Of a stretch of 64,000 bases of DNA, positions 55,801 to 63,048 are shown piece by piece. The stretch's first letter is position 1, and every line of letters begins with the position of its first letter. Source of the DNA: Glandiceps talaboti (Eukaryota; Hemichordata; Enteropneusta; Spengelidae); NCBI RefSeq assembly GCF_964340395.1, contig NC_135555.1, forward strand, positions 9,595,931 through 9,659,930, given 5' to 3'. The position numbers were made by a program, and so were the translations under genes. A model generated the notes under the pieces. It had not been told where the DNA came from and did no database searches. It worked only from the letters and a program-made list of their open reading frames with translations.

Positions 55801-58800
55801 ACATGAATAACTGACCTGGAGGGTAGCATCTATCATAGCTTATTACATGTACAACTGACATGGAAAATTTCTAGGTTTATCAATTATAAAAGAATGGATC
55901 ATTCTATGGGAATACCCATACAGTACTTTTATCTTTGTATATATCTGTTGTACTTTCAATGTACAAATTTGTTTACAAAATGTATTTCCTGTATTCATTT
56001 TATCTCAATTTGCAGGGAGATTTTGTCATCAGCACCTATAAATGTAATACTACATGTAATATACTGCATGTCATACCAATAGTTTAATGTTTGTATCTGT
56101 CTCAGTTATTCAAAACCAATCTCACCACTGTTGTATATAAAGATTTTGAGATCACACTTTTTTCTGACTATACGAAGAGTTTGATATTGAAGGTATTATT
56201 GGAGCCTACTACAAATAAAGTTAATGGAATTTCATAAAAGAACAGGATAGTAGTGGTTGAACAGTTCAGTATAGAGGTATGGCATAACACACCAGTATTG
56301 TTAGGACACAACAGCTGAAGAATAAATCTTGTAGCTCTCCTTTGCAATTAAATAACTATGTACCCCTTGTTCTAACTGTGAGGATTGGGGACATTGGGGG
56401 GAGTATGTGACAGAAATGGCTTGTCTATACCACAATGTTTAAAATTTCTCTCCTACATAATTTAATAACTACATGTATGTACCCCTTGTTCTAATTGCGG
56501 AGTAGGGACAATGAGTGGGTATGTGATAGAAGTGAAGATAACCCTACCTTTTTGACCCCACAGAAAATCAGTGCAGTCTTCCAGACTATCCAGATTTACC
56601 AAGAATGGTTGATCATCTGTCTCAACTAAAAAAAAATCAATAGTAGTTGTGAATAGCATGAAATAGTTGCACAATGAATGGTCCAACTGGGTTTTTTTTT
56701 ACTCATATCTGATCTTCCATCCCACCCTCCATTCCTATCCACATCACAAGAAATAAGAATACTTCATATGTATTGCCACAATAAACGAATTAAATTTTGC
56801 AGAACAACTAAATGCTTGATAATTTAGTCATTTTTAAGAAATGTTCATAAATTTTTTTCAGCGATTTTTGCCGGTAAGAAATAGATGAGCCATATACCCA
56901 TGGTGTTAGTTTTCATTTATTTTACAAACATAACATGGAAAGCAGAAAGCTTTTACGTACCTGTTCCTCCCTCCAGTAGTTGGTCAACACATAGTACTCT
57001 GAAACTTTCATCTCTGTTGTTGAAAAAGGTTTCTTCAAATAACACCCTTACCTGAAGAGATAAAAATTGAAATGTTACACAGTGATTAAATAAATTTATC
57101 ATACAACAAGTTATACACCAATGACTTGGTAAAGACCTTAAACCCCAATGTCTGAATCCAGGGGCTTGGGCTTTTATTATTATCTTATCATTGGCGCCAT
57201 AAAAATTATTATTCTTTTGTTTAGGACTAAGAGTTTTCATAGCTTTTCCTGACAAATGTTTTGCACACCTAAATTTCAATCCTCACCCTTAAAGTGGGCA
57301 TATGGATTGGGGATATTTATTTTGGATTTTTTTAATTTATAAAACAATTTTATCATTGGCTTGCTACTTGAAATCAATGTGAAGCAACATATACTAAGTC
57401 CTTGTTTGTAACTCAATAAATTGCAAAAGATTAATAAAATGTGTAAAATCTTCGTTATTGTACGAACAATAATAAACTTTGTACACATTTTTAGCTACTT
57501 GGCCACTTTAAGTAATGTTAAGATTGTATACCTTACAGATTTCATTCATTATGACAAGTTGATATCTACGTAGATATAAACCATAATACTAATAATATGA
57601 GAGCAATCAGATGAATGAACTATAATGACCTTCTGTTTGTAAATTCCATACAAAAAAGTGGTTGCCCTGAGAGCATGAAATTCAAATGAAAGACTCACTG
57701 ATTTGACTTCTTTGAAGCCATTTGTTGTAGTGATAATGTCCCCTGTCACTTTCACTTCCTGCAAGAAAATACAGAGTACCAAGTTTTACGACTATTCATT
57801 CTCAAACTTATTCTTCCCACAAACAATAATAGACTGGAAAAAGCTCATGCTTGAAGATGGTTTAGAAAAGACTGGACCTGTTCATGCTTTTAAAGCATCT
57901 ATCAGGCTCAGTGACCTATCTCTCTCTGTTGATGATATACCAGTTATCTGGTCATTTGATGTTCTACAGTAAACTACAGAACTGCTGGGGTTGTACAGCT
58001 ACACAATGTGCCCATTATAATAGTTTGCAGTGAGTGTTTCAAAACACACAGAACAAGGTATACATTACAACTACAGTCAATTTTCTTCCATTTCTATGGC
58101 AACATCAACTGACTAAGGAACCTGCTGTGGAAAAAATTCTCTAAAGTAGTGTGCTATGATTTTCATGACATTTTCATGGAGCAGACATGTTGGAATCCTC
58201 ATAGTGCATATATCCAGTGCTAACAAGACCAGGAAAATGACACAAAGACAGATGTGTAATCTCTATTACTGGGGAAATGGTTGCTTCCTTGTGGCCATCA
58301 ATAAAAAAAAAAGTGTTACTCATACATTATCAGATTCAATAGCATTTTCCTAGTTTTATTTGTGATTGGTAGTAGTTTTATTTGTGATTGTTTTTTTTTA
58401 CCTTGTCACTGACTGTGACATATGTCTGTGAGTTGTTCTGGACAGATCGTAGAATGTGATTTTCCATATCACTGGAAGTCTGGGAATGTCTGGAAAATGT
58501 ACCAGACCTTGGAATACAGATCTGAAAAACAATCAGAAATTATGTAATTGACAAATAAAACATACACATGAAGTGCCTGACATAGTTCTTTAAGTGCAGT
58601 AGTCATCAAATCCACCTCAGGATCCCATGCTACACAAACCCAACCAGTAATTTGGGATGCTGAAACAACACTGTGTTTCTAGAAATTCTGAGCAGATATT
58701 CATGTGATTTACAAAAGATTTTTCCTTCTAGTGACCTCAAATGTTACGAAAATGCACCAATGTTCAATGTAGCCACATCAGAAATTTGAATGTATGAGAG

Positions 58801-59445
58801 GTTGCACAGTGATTATTGGAACATTATGTATCAGACAACCCTTGGAGTTAAAGCACTTCCTTTATTCAGACATAATACAAAAGACTTCCTCTGTGTCAAT
58901 GGTCAACTAAAATAGATTTTATGTATCTCTACATGATGGTGAAAGTGACAAATGAATGGAAAACCAAGCAAGAGTTTAAAAGATTGATATTGCCAAAATA
59001 CAATATTCCATTCTAGGACATAACATGCCTGGACATGACGTAAAACTACAAATACTGGGTATGTATCTTTCAATGTACACAAGTAAATGATTCGGGGGAA
59101 ACTGATAGGGCTTTACATTTAAAGGACCGTGCTTCAATCCCAGGTTCTCACATTAGTTTTATCTTATCAGAGTAGCCATAATGATTACGAGGAATCGTTC
59201 TTTTGTTCTGAACCAACTTTTCTATAACTTTGCCACAAAACTGTTTTTCACACCTAAATTTTAATCCCAACCTGAACTGGGCCTTTCAATTATGCATGTT
59301 CAAGATTAATAACTCACATATTACCCAATAGTTCTGTACTTACTGTCCATCTGTTATCTGCAGCTTTCTCATATAGTTGTTTATATTTAGATTGCATAAG
59401 ATGGAAAAATCGATTTTCTGCAATATCTTCATCATAGGTTTCCAT
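41758..59445 (-). CDS. ANKRD27: ANKRD27 (Varp): VPS9-domain ankyrin-repeat protein, 24 coding exons
   Basis: Joined exons total 3,888 nt = 1,295 residues, with every junction in a consistent phase. Order: Varp N-terminal region ([34 protein letters not shown]), VPS9 domain about residues 225-380 ([20 protein letters not shown]), Zn-fingernail 1 ([10 protein letters not shown], 451-460), ankyrin block 1 (about 475-640), Zn-fingernail 2 ([10 protein letters not shown], 737-746), ankyrin block 2 (about 765-910), and a low-complexity acidic tail. Vertebrate Varp is about 1,050 residues. It acts on endosomes as a Rab21 GEF, binds Rab32/Rab38 through its ankyrin repeats, holds VAMP7 in a closed form, and binds VPS29 of retromer through the CHPLCxCxxC motifs. 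The same roles are inferred here from the intact motifs. The longer tail is the main difference. A non-coding first exon near 60.3 kb is likely; AATAAA on this strand at 41478-41483 is a possible poly(A) signal. Confidence 0.95.
42717..43074. repeat. (TATG)n microsatellite, ~358 bp
   Basis: In ANKRD27 intron 23, with GTGT variants. Open frames on both strands are artefacts. Confidence 0.97.
43514..43692 (-). CDS. ANKRD27: ANKRD27 exon 23: tail with conserved short motif
   Basis: Acceptor cattgaag/GT, donor CATCAG/gtaatg, phase 1 to 0. Encodes [20 protein letters not shown] and ends [17 protein letters not shown]. The RDMSAPRL stretch resembles 'ARDRSVPNL' in the vertebrate Varp tail. Confidence 0.88.
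43866..44235. repeat. G-rich minisatellite with higher-order structure
   Basis: Core ggggtacaggtaacatttgg repeats about 7 times, alternately followed by ggtttgggtta and ggttgggtatgggtttgggtta. The G-rich strand is +, so the ANKRD27 transcript carries the C-rich strand (CCTAACCC-like). Located in intron 22. Confidence 0.9.
44403..44607 (-). CDS. ANKRD27: ANKRD27 exon 22: tail
   Basis: Acceptor tactgtcatag/AAT, donor CCTGCTA/gtaagt, phase 0 to 1. Encodes [20 protein letters not shown] and a Ser-rich stretch with two SRSPAK motifs ([20 protein letters not shown]), possible proline-directed phosphosites. Confidence 0.88.
44829..44972. repeat. (GT)n(TATG)n tract
   Basis: Compound microsatellite in ANKRD27 intron 21. 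Confidence 0.96.
45082..45240 (-). CDS. ANKRD27: ANKRD27 exon 21: last ankyrin repeats
   Basis: Acceptor tttttgtcag/AGT, donor GCACAG/gtaagt, 53 codons. Encodes [20 protein letters not shown] and [20 protein letters not shown], ending QLTPLQYAQ. Confidence 0.95.
45586..45636. repeat. (TTG)n microsatellite
   Basis: In ANKRD27 intron 20. Confidence 0.95.
45699..45818 (-). CDS. ANKRD27: ANKRD27 exon 20: ankyrin repeat
   Basis: Acceptor tttgttgctag/GTG, donor TTGAAG/gtaagt, 40 codons. Encodes [20 protein letters not shown] and [20 protein letters not shown]. Confidence 0.95.
45985..46022. repeat. (CAA)n followed by poly-C
   Basis: In ANKRD27 intron 19. Confidence 0.93.
46472..46672 (-). CDS. 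ANKRD27: ANKRD27 exon 19: ankyrin block 2
   Basis: Acceptor gattacttatag/CGT, donor CCAGGG/gtaagt, 67 codons. Encodes [40 protein letters not shown] and [10 protein letters not shown]. Confidence 0.94.
47535..47702 (-). CDS. ANKRD27: ANKRD27 exon 18: Zn-fingernail 2
   Basis: Acceptor tttctgcag/GTG, donor CAAAGG/gtaagt, 56 codons. Encodes [20 protein letters not shown], an acidic stretch, and [10 protein letters not shown], matching 'EKLLRAVADGDLEMVRYLL...CHPLCQCPKC'. Confidence 0.96.
47944..48084 (-). CDS. ANKRD27: ANKRD27 exon 17: Ser/Pro linker
   Basis: Acceptor gtttcaccag/CCT, donor AAACAG/gtaggt, 47 codons. Encodes a Ser/Pro/Thr-rich linker ending [12 protein letters not shown]. Low conservation is expected: the vertebrate linker here is also Ser-rich and lies in the VAMP7-binding region. 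Confidence 0.82.
48874..49019 (-). CDS. ANKRD27: ANKRD27 exon 16: ankyrin repeat
   Basis: Acceptor ttttactacag/AG, donor ATCAGT/gtaagt, phase 1 to 0. Encodes [20 protein letters not shown] and [20 protein letters not shown], matching 'LLQNGASTEIQNRLKETPLKCAL'. The acceptor side is duplicated about 60 bp upstream. Confidence 0.94.
49063..49105 (-). repeat. Duplicated start of ANKRD27 exon 16
   Basis: On the - strand, AGGGTACAGTAGAGATCCTGCTAGAACATAA encodes [10 protein letters not shown] then stops. It is a copy of exon 16's first codons ([10 protein letters not shown]), about 60 bp upstream of the real exon. Confidence 0.85.
49279..49801 (-). repeat. 64-bp tandem array of an exon end plus 5' splice site, 8 extra copies
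   Basis: Each unit on the - strand holds the end of ANKRD27 exon 15 (gctaatttacaaggagatacacc...ggtggggatatg) and the donor gtaagttatgta. Spacing is exactly 64 bp: the taccatatcc element recurs from 49287 in steps of 64, and the topmost one is the true exon end at 49802. Two sub-types alternate (agcatgatgca and agtgtggtgca). Fills about 520 of the 782 bp of intron 15. Confidence 0.95.
49802..49910 (-). CDS. ANKRD27: ANKRD27 exon 15: ankyrin repeat; source of the donor array
   Basis: Acceptor gtttttcag/TGT, donor GGATATG/gtaagt, phase 0 to 1. Encodes [20 protein letters not shown] and [16 protein letters not shown]. Its last ~50 nt plus the donor are the template of the 64-bp tandem array in the following intron. 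Reading past this donor meets TAA within 17 nt, so this donor has to be used to stay in frame. Confidence 0.94.
50088..50180 (-). CDS. ANKRD27: ANKRD27 exon 14: ankyrin repeat
   Basis: Acceptor ctctttgtacag/CTT, donor GAAGAT/gtaagt, 31 codons. Encodes [20 protein letters not shown] then [11 protein letters not shown]. The acceptor and first codons are duplicated upstream near 50254-50330. Confidence 0.95.
50254..50330 (-). repeat. Duplicated acceptor and start of ANKRD27 exon 14
   Basis: attagaactaccaggagaag...gagagtggagagaaactgag matches gttaggactaccacgacaat...gagtggagagaaaatgaatt at 50151-50240. It carries tctcttcatacag followed by codons for LLLL, so it is a decayed copy of the exon 14 boundary. 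Confidence 0.75.
50510..50625 (-). CDS. ANKRD27: ANKRD27 exon 13: ankyrin repeats
   Basis: Acceptor cttgtttcag/GT, donor GCCACT/gtaagt, phase 1 to 0. Encodes [20 protein letters not shown] and [17 protein letters not shown], matching '[24 protein letters not shown]'. Confidence 0.95.
50851..51013. mobile_element. MITE family C with ~45-bp terminal inverted repeats
   Basis: Left atgtactacaatcgtttata...aaaagtatac and right gtatacttttacacttgata...gtgtagcacat are inverted copies. In ANKRD27 intron 12. Directly followed by a partial duplication of its right end (51050-51110). Confidence 0.75.
50985..51112. repeat. Tandem duplication (~64 bp) next to MITE C
   Basis: atgaatgctataaacaagtg...gctttacttcagtgttacta occurs twice (tttacttcagtgttactagttg at 51025 and 51091). 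Confidence 0.85.
51124..51206 (-). CDS. ANKRD27: ANKRD27 exon 12: first ankyrin repeat starts
   Basis: Acceptor ccactttttcag/G, donor TCATATG/gtaagg, phase 2 to 1. Encodes [20 protein letters not shown] and IAASYG, nearly identical to 'NDPSVVTPFSRDDRGHTPLHVAA'. Confidence 0.95.
51683..51813 (-). CDS. ANKRD27: ANKRD27 exon 11: Zn-fingernail 1
   Basis: Acceptor taatcaccag/CAC, donor GAAAG/gtaaga, phase 0 to 2. Encodes [20 protein letters not shown] and [16 protein letters not shown]. The four Cys of CHPLCxCxxC are those that bind zinc and contact VPS29 in Varp. Confidence 0.95.
52272..52458 (-). CDS. ANKRD27: ANKRD27 exon 10: end of VPS9, linker
   Basis: Acceptor attttcttgtag/A, donor TTTGAG/gtgagt, phase 2 to 0. 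Begins [20 protein letters not shown], matching 'GYCLTSFEAAIEYIRQGSL', then runs into a polar linker. A 417-bp purine microsatellite starts about 100 bp upstream in the intron. Confidence 0.92.
52564..52980. repeat. (GA)n/(GACA)n purine microsatellite, ~417 bp
   Basis: In ANKRD27 intron 9. On the transcribed strand it is (CT)n/(TGTC)n, beginning about 100 bp upstream of the exon 10 acceptor, and so could act as an extended pyrimidine tract (inference). Confidence 0.96.
53156..53297 (-). CDS. ANKRD27: ANKRD27 exon 9: VPS9 catalytic segment
   Basis: Acceptor cctcattgtag/CA, donor TTTGG/gtaagt, phase 1 to 2. Encodes [20 protein letters not shown] then [12 protein letters not shown]. The Asp pair before LLP is the conserved VPS9 GEF acidic position. 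Confidence 0.94.
53766..53973 (-). CDS. ANKRD27: ANKRD27 exon 8: VPS9 domain
   Basis: Acceptor ttattctgcag/GAT, donor AAAAATA/gtaagt, phase 0 to 1. Encodes [40 protein letters not shown] and YCLRRTI, a close match to the Varp VPS9 core. Confidence 0.94.
54520..54642 (-). CDS. ANKRD27: ANKRD27 exon 7: start of VPS9 region
   Basis: Acceptor ctataaacag/AGG, donor AGAGAG/gtaaaa, 41 codons, phase 0/0. Encodes [20 protein letters not shown] then [12 protein letters not shown], matching 'QMNLMKQAVEIYVHHEIYNLIFKYV'. Confidence 0.92.
54724..55152. mobile_element. Foldback element with ~105-bp terminal inverted repeats
   Basis: Left gatgtagtgtactctgcgcg...acctacatctgacacaatac and the reverse complement of the right end gatgtagtgtactcagcacg...acctacatctgacacaatac pair over about 105 bp. 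The interior continues to pair (taatactcaac / gttgagtgtta). In ANKRD27 intron 6. Confidence 0.85.
55476..55630 (-). CDS. ANKRD27: ANKRD27 exon 6: helical bundle before VPS9
   Basis: Acceptor ctgtacacag/TC, donor TACCAT/gtaagt. Encodes [40 protein letters not shown] and DSYH, matching 'HHIDSANALYTKCLQQLLRDSH'. Confidence 0.93.
55735..55855. repeat. Tandem duplication of ~55 bp
   Basis: ggtggtagcgtatatcatac cttattacatgaataactgac and gagggtagcatctatcatag cttattacatgtacaactgac. In ANKRD27 intron 5. Confidence 0.75.
56340..56545. repeat. Duplicated ~70-bp block
   Basis: aataactatgtaccccttgttctaa...gagtatgtgacagaa (56350-56415) recurs as aataactacatgtatgtacc...gggtatgtgatagaagtg (56464-56535), immediately downstream of the exon 5 donor. 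Confidence 0.75.
56548..56625 (-). CDS. ANKRD27: ANKRD27 exon 5
   Basis: Acceptor tttttttag/TT, donor CAAAAAG/gtaggg, phase 1 to 1. Encodes [20 protein letters not shown] then FLWGQK. Confidence 0.85.
56961..57051 (-). CDS. ANKRD27: ANKRD27 exon 4
   Basis: Acceptor atctcttcag/GTA, donor GGAACAG/gtacgt, phase 0 to 1. Encodes [20 protein letters not shown] then CVDQLLEGG, matching '[21 protein letters not shown]' of Varp. Confidence 0.93.
57286..57512. mobile_element. MITE family B, copy 2
   Basis: In the ANKRD27 intron between exons 3 and 4. Starts ccttaaagtgggcatatggat and ends tggccactttaag. The interior (aatttataaaacaattttat; tgtttgtaactcaataaatt) matches the reverse complement of 27033-27369. 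Confidence 0.75.
57699..57758 (-). CDS. ANKRD27: ANKRD27 exon 3
   Basis: Acceptor ttcttgcag/GAA, donor AAATCA/gtgagt, 20 codons: [20 protein letters not shown]. Short, but the phases fit and it lies between two clear Varp exons. Confidence 0.85.
58402..58521 (-). CDS. ANKRD27: ANKRD27 exon 2
   Basis: Acceptor tgtttttcag/ATC, donor GACAAG/gtaaaa, 40 codons, phase 0/0. Encodes [20 protein letters not shown] and continues to QTYVTVSDK, matching the 'VLVPCKGSL...ESYILIPV' region. Confidence 0.9.
59344..59445 (-). CDS. ANKRD27: ANKRD27 coding exon 1
   Basis: Start ATG at 59445, first residues [20 protein letters not shown], aligning with 'MALYDEDLLKNPFYLALQK' of vertebrate Varp. Donor GATGGACA/gtaagt, 34 codons. 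The exon probably extends upstream to an acceptor (ggtttatttcag) at 59590, giving 144 nt of 5' UTR. Confidence 0.9.
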
Positions 59446-60262
59446 GACTGCAGCAGTTATATTCCCTTTAATTGTTGCTGGATTTTTTTTTTAAAATGTC
59501 TTTATGTTTTATACCAGTTTATCACATGGTTGTTTGGTATCGTTTGTTTTGAGTTCATCACACGATTCAGTTAATACGATTCTTGGGTCCTGAAATAAAC
59601 CAATCAAACAAAACAAAATACTACAGGTATAAGCCATGATACATGTACTATCAATCAAAACCTCATTACCCAGTGTATTTGCATCATTATTCTACATCCA
59701 ACAAAAAAACTGTACATTTAAATTTTAAACATGAGGGTTGAATCACAGTCTAGCTGCCTACATGGTTTGGCTAAAACATGGCGATTGTGCGTCGTACCAC
59801 GGTCGCTGTTATCATGTGATACGGGGACTGTTGACTATAGTACGCTATCTATCTACGGGGATTCCGACACGTCTTCATACATAAACATGGACCGCTAGAG
59901 TCCCCATGTGGTAGCCACCCGGGGTAGCCAAAGCTATTTGACGAGTCATTTTTAACTGAAAAACAAACAGGTCATTCAATACAAGAATACCTGTGACAGT
60001 ACGAACCAATGGTATGTATGTACATCCGTCAACATTTTGACAACATTAAACATATGAATAAACACGAAGATTTCATTATTATTGAAGTTTTCAATGACGT
60101 TTCCGTACAAAGTTCGGTTGAACAAATCACGTTAAATGACACCTTAGGACAAAACTATTGGGAGTACTTCCCTGCACGAATAAACAACACATAACTCGTG
60201 ATTTAGGGAGACAAATTTCACTCACATATGCTAGAATTACAGATAAATTTACAAAACTTTAC

Positions 60263-60330
60263 CTGGGCTTGTCATTCTAAGGCAAGCAAGTCGCCATTTT
60301 GAATACGCAATAAGGAATGGTTGTGCGTTG
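60263..60330 (-). other. ANKRD27: Possible non-coding first exon and promoter of ANKRD27
   Basis: On the - strand, AAAATGGCGAC (60290-60300, YY1-like, common at animal start sites) is followed by a short stretch ending CAAGCCCAG/gtaaag (donor at 60262). It would splice to the acceptor at 59590. It contains a 6-codon upstream ORF (ATGGCGACT...TAG). The 5' boundary is a guess. Confidence 0.45.
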
Positions 60331-61878
60331 ATTCTTACCTATTGTTCATGTTGACCCACTTTCCATTGTAAGAGGTCATGGCCCGGGGAGGGGAGGAAAT
60401 ATTATTCATTTCATTATCATCTTCTTTTCTTAATTTAGATATCATCAGATATGTCTGTCTAAATGAGCAACATTTAGGAATTGAAAAAAGTTATGAGTTT
60501 TATATACAGATCAGCCACCGTGTAGGCCTAGTAGTTCAACTTTTAGTTGCAATAAAGCTAACGACAAAGAAAACCAAAGCTTATATAAACACTGGTAAAT
60601 AGAATGACATTTATGACCGAAACAGTAATTTAGAAAATATAGCTGCATAGATATCTGAATTAATAGCCTGGGCCTCCCTCTGTGATACAGACCATATTTT
60701 AATATGTCGAGTGTTGTTAGCGATACTGACTCACGCCATCATAATATTATTTATACAACAGTAACAATGCTGTAAGCTTAGATCTCGTACTTGTAGTACA
60801 TAATATGACATCACTGAAAGTAGTTGAGAAAGTAATTCAAAAGAAATTTTCTTATTGGGGAATGTCATGAAATGTGGCTTTAGGCCTTCGGGACAGGGAA
60901 CCTTTCGACAATGCAATCTAGTCATCTTTCATCTAGAAAGTAATTGTTTAGTTTTGATAACTTATACTTGAATGCACTAAAAGAATGTATAATAGTGGTC
61001 TAAGTGAAACTGCAACACTTGCTGTCTTCACCGTGACGCCGAATGCGAATGTGCTTATTTTTACTAGCGCCCTCTTGCGATGGTTACACGTGTATATAGA
61101 ACTGCACAGAACAGTCGGGAACATTCTGAGCTAAGAACCCTGGCTGGTGATGTCACAGGAACATGTAACCCCCGGGATATAACCCGGCTTGTATATGGTG
61201 CTTTTGTCAAATATAAAATGCTATAGTACGAATAAGAATTGCGTTGTTAGGGCCCTATTTATACGCAATCTTGTTGGGGTAGCTAGCTAGGTGGGGATAA
61301 TAATTTCCTGTAGGGTCTATGATAATACTTTGAATAGTATTGCTACTTTCTACTCCATCACTATCGATGTAGCTGCAATAATTGTAACGTGTGTTTGATT
61401 TTGATGAGTTTTTTTCTTTATTTTTTTTTTTTTCAGAAGATGAACACACAAAGAAAATACAACTCAAAATGAAACAAACGCCACAATAATTGCAGTTCAT
61501 ATCGATGTGTGGGAGAATAAGTTCATTCATTCCAACCTTAGAGTTTCAATTTACAAAGCACCTTATTTAGTAATTCAATACCGCCATTTCCTTGTATTAT
61601 TTTATTAATTTCTTGCCAAAAATGAAATGTTAAGTTTTTTTAGTGTCATTTCTTTGACCGTGTATTGCTTAGGAAAGAAATAACGGGGGAATTGGTGTAA
61701 AGCGACGTTTCTTAGAATATTCTGTTCGCATCAAAATGAGGCTTTGACGGGTAATAAACGATTGCCATATTGCAACCAAAACATTTCGATTTTGTTGGTT
61801 GACCCGAAGGTTTGTTATTACGACTATTAGAAAATTTTAATTATGTATGTATTAGAGGTATGATGTATATATACATTG
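60331..61878. other. Intergenic, ANKRD27 to H2B
   Basis: 1.5 kb of AT-rich DNA with no supported gene. It should include the ANKRD27 promoter at its left end and H2B downstream sequence at its right end. Confidence 0.6.
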
Positions 61879-61952
61879 GTTTGGTAGTTCTCTTTTTGGA
61901 GGATGTGGTGGTCCTGAAAAGGACCTTTTGGTTTGTGTATGCTGGGCATACG
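61879..61952 (-). repeat. H2B copy of the 74-bp inverted 3' flank
   Basis: On the - strand this reads cgtatgcccagcatacacaa... through the stem-loop to gaactaccaaac, and matches 63049-63122 (+) with one difference that I can see (caaaAgg versus caaaCgg). Confidence 0.9.
61910..61925 (-). terminator. H2B mRNA 3' stem-loop
   Basis: Same 16-nt stem-loop as H2A on the opposite strand, 30 nt past the H2B stop, with the same ACCACATCC and CAAAAAGAGAAC downstream element. Confidence 0.95.
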
Positions 61953-61954
61953 AA

Positions 61955-62323
61955 TTATTTGGAGCTGGTGTACTTTGTGACGGCTTTGGTACCCTCACTG
62001 ACGGCGTGCTTGGCAAGCTCACCGGGCAGCAAGAGACGTACAGCAGTCTGGATCTCTCTGCTAGTGATGGTGGATCTCTTGTTGTATTGGGCAAGACGGG
62101 AAGCTTCAGCTGCAATACGTTCAAAGATATCGTTGACGAAGCTGTTCATGATAGACATGGCCTTGGAGGATATACCAGTGTCTGGGTGAACTTGTTTCAT
62201 AACTTTGTAGATGTAGATACCATAACTTTCCTTTCTACGTCTCTTTCTCTTCTTGTCACCACTTCGTACAGCTTTAGCCTGACCGGCTTTCTTGGCAGCT
62301 TTTCCACTTCCTTTGGGAGGCAT
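61955..62323 (-). CDS. H2B: Histone H2B
   Basis: 122 residues from ATG at 62323 ([20 protein letters not shown]) to TAA at 61955. Contains the full histone fold ([60 protein letters not shown]) and the YTSSK end. The reading frame is open for 48 more codons upstream, but the MPPK start matches invertebrate H2B and lies just after a TATA box and octamer. Intronless and followed by a histone stem-loop, so replication-dependent. It pairs with H2A in the nucleosome core and is divergent from the H2A gene. Confidence 0.98.
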   Translation of the reverse strand: MPPKGSGKAAKKAGQAKAVRSGDKKRKRRRKESYGIYIYKVMKQVHPDTGISSKAMSIMNSFVNDIFERIAAEASRLAQYNKRSTITSREIQTAVRLLLPGELAKHAVSEGTKAVTKYTSSK

Positions 62324-62380
62324 GTTTGATTTCAATCGGATGATGACTTCAGTGTGTTGAGGCAATGCAAACGGTACACT

Positions 62381-62404
62381 TTTTATAGCCAAAGGAATGC
62401 AAAT
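62381..62404 (-). promoter_or_regulatory. H2B TATA box and octamer
   Basis: TATAAAA (62381-62387) preceded on the - strand by octamer ATTTGCAT (62397-62404). This octamer-TATA spacing is characteristic of replication-dependent H2B genes. Confidence 0.85.
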
Positions 62405-62591
62405 GAGGGATTCTAAAGATGAATGAAGTGTAAAGCGGGAAAGACAAAATTCAATAAGAATTATCACCTTTTATTCATGCATTTAACTTCGCGCCAAATC
62501 AACTCTTTGTCATTCATTACAATTGCAATTTATCACCAGTTCGTTGTTGTGATTGGCCAAAAATTACCGGCTACCAGAATCCTCCTTCGGC

Positions 62592-62597
62592 TATAAA
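62592..62597 (+). promoter_or_regulatory. H2A TATA box
   Basis: TATAAA in ggctataaattt, 75 bp before the H2A start codon. Confidence 0.8.
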
Positions 62598-62671
62598 TTT
62601 GGACAATTTGGTGTCAGGTTCAGTCATTTAACATCAGTAGACAATACTCACGAAAAACCAACAACTTCATA

Positions 62672-63046
62672 ATGTCTGGACGTGGTAAAGCAGGTAAAGC
62701 TAAGGGTAAAGCAAAGAGCCGTTCCAGCCGTGCTGGTTTACAGTTTCCAGTCGGACGTGTGCACCGTTTCCTTCGCAAAGGCAACTATGCTAATCGCGTT
62801 GGTGCAGGTGCCCCAGTCTACTTGGCTGCCGTTCTCGAATACTTGGCTGCTGAAATCCTAGAGTTGGCAGGGAATGCTGCCCGTGACAACAAGAAGACAA
62901 GAATCATTCCACGTCACTTGCAGTTGGCTGTCCGAAATGACGAAGAATTGAACAAACTGATGGGTGGTGTCACCATTGCCCAGGGTGGTGTATTGCCAAA
63001 CATCCAGGCAGTACTTTTACCAAAGAAGACTCAATCCAAAAAGTAA
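62672..63046 (+). CDS. H2A: Histone H2A
   Basis: 124 residues, [20 protein letters not shown] to KKTQSKK. Contains the [20 protein letters not shown] helix, the acidic-patch residues [12 protein letters not shown] and [15 protein letters not shown]. No SQ(E/D)-aromatic end, so not H2A.X, and no H2A.Z signature. Intronless, TATA box 75 bp upstream, histone stem-loop 30 nt downstream. Divergent partner of H2B. Confidence 0.98.
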   Translation: MSGRGKAGKAKGKAKSRSSRAGLQFPVGRVHRFLRKGNYANRVGAGAPVYLAAVLEYLAAEILELAGNAARDNKKTRIIPRHLQLAVRNDEELNKLMGGVTIAQGGVLPNIQAVLLPKKTQSKK

Positions 63047-63048
63047 AT

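Larger units (their letters stand above)
42529..59343 (-). other. ANKRD27 introns longer than 300 bp: content
   Basis: Introns with a listed repeat: 42529-43513, 43693-44402, 44608-45081, 45241-45698, 45819-46471, 49020-49801, 50181-50509, 50626-51123, 52459-53155, 54643-55475, 55631-56547, 57052-57698. I see nothing notable in 46673-47534, 48085-48873, 51207-51682, 51814-52271, 53298-53765, 53974-54519, 56626-56960, 57759-58401 and 58522-59343. Confidence 0.6.
62324..62671. promoter_or_regulatory. Shared divergent H2B-H2A promoter
   Basis: 348 bp between the two start codons. H2B side (- strand): TATAAAA at 62381-62387 and, 9 bp further up, the octamer ATTTGCAT (ATGCAAAT on + at 62397-62404), the classical Oct-1 site of H2B promoters. 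H2A side: TATAAA at 62592-62597, with an inverted CCAAT (ATTGG) at 62552-62556. Both TATA boxes sit at typical distance from short leaders. Confidence 0.85.

Noticed and set aside
61852-62124. 90-codon frame on the - strand ending past H2B, and a 93-codon + frame after H2A sharing 'SYAQHTQTKRSFSGPPHPPK'
   Set aside because: They are read-through of the duplicated 3' flank and stem-loop in another frame, not proteins.
61812-62329. 125- and 133-codon + frames across H2B
   Set aside because: Antisense shadows of the H2B coding sequence.
62324-62467. 48-codon N-terminal extension of the H2B frame
   Set aside because: The open frame runs upstream, but it crosses the TATA box and octamer; MPPK at 62323 is the family start.
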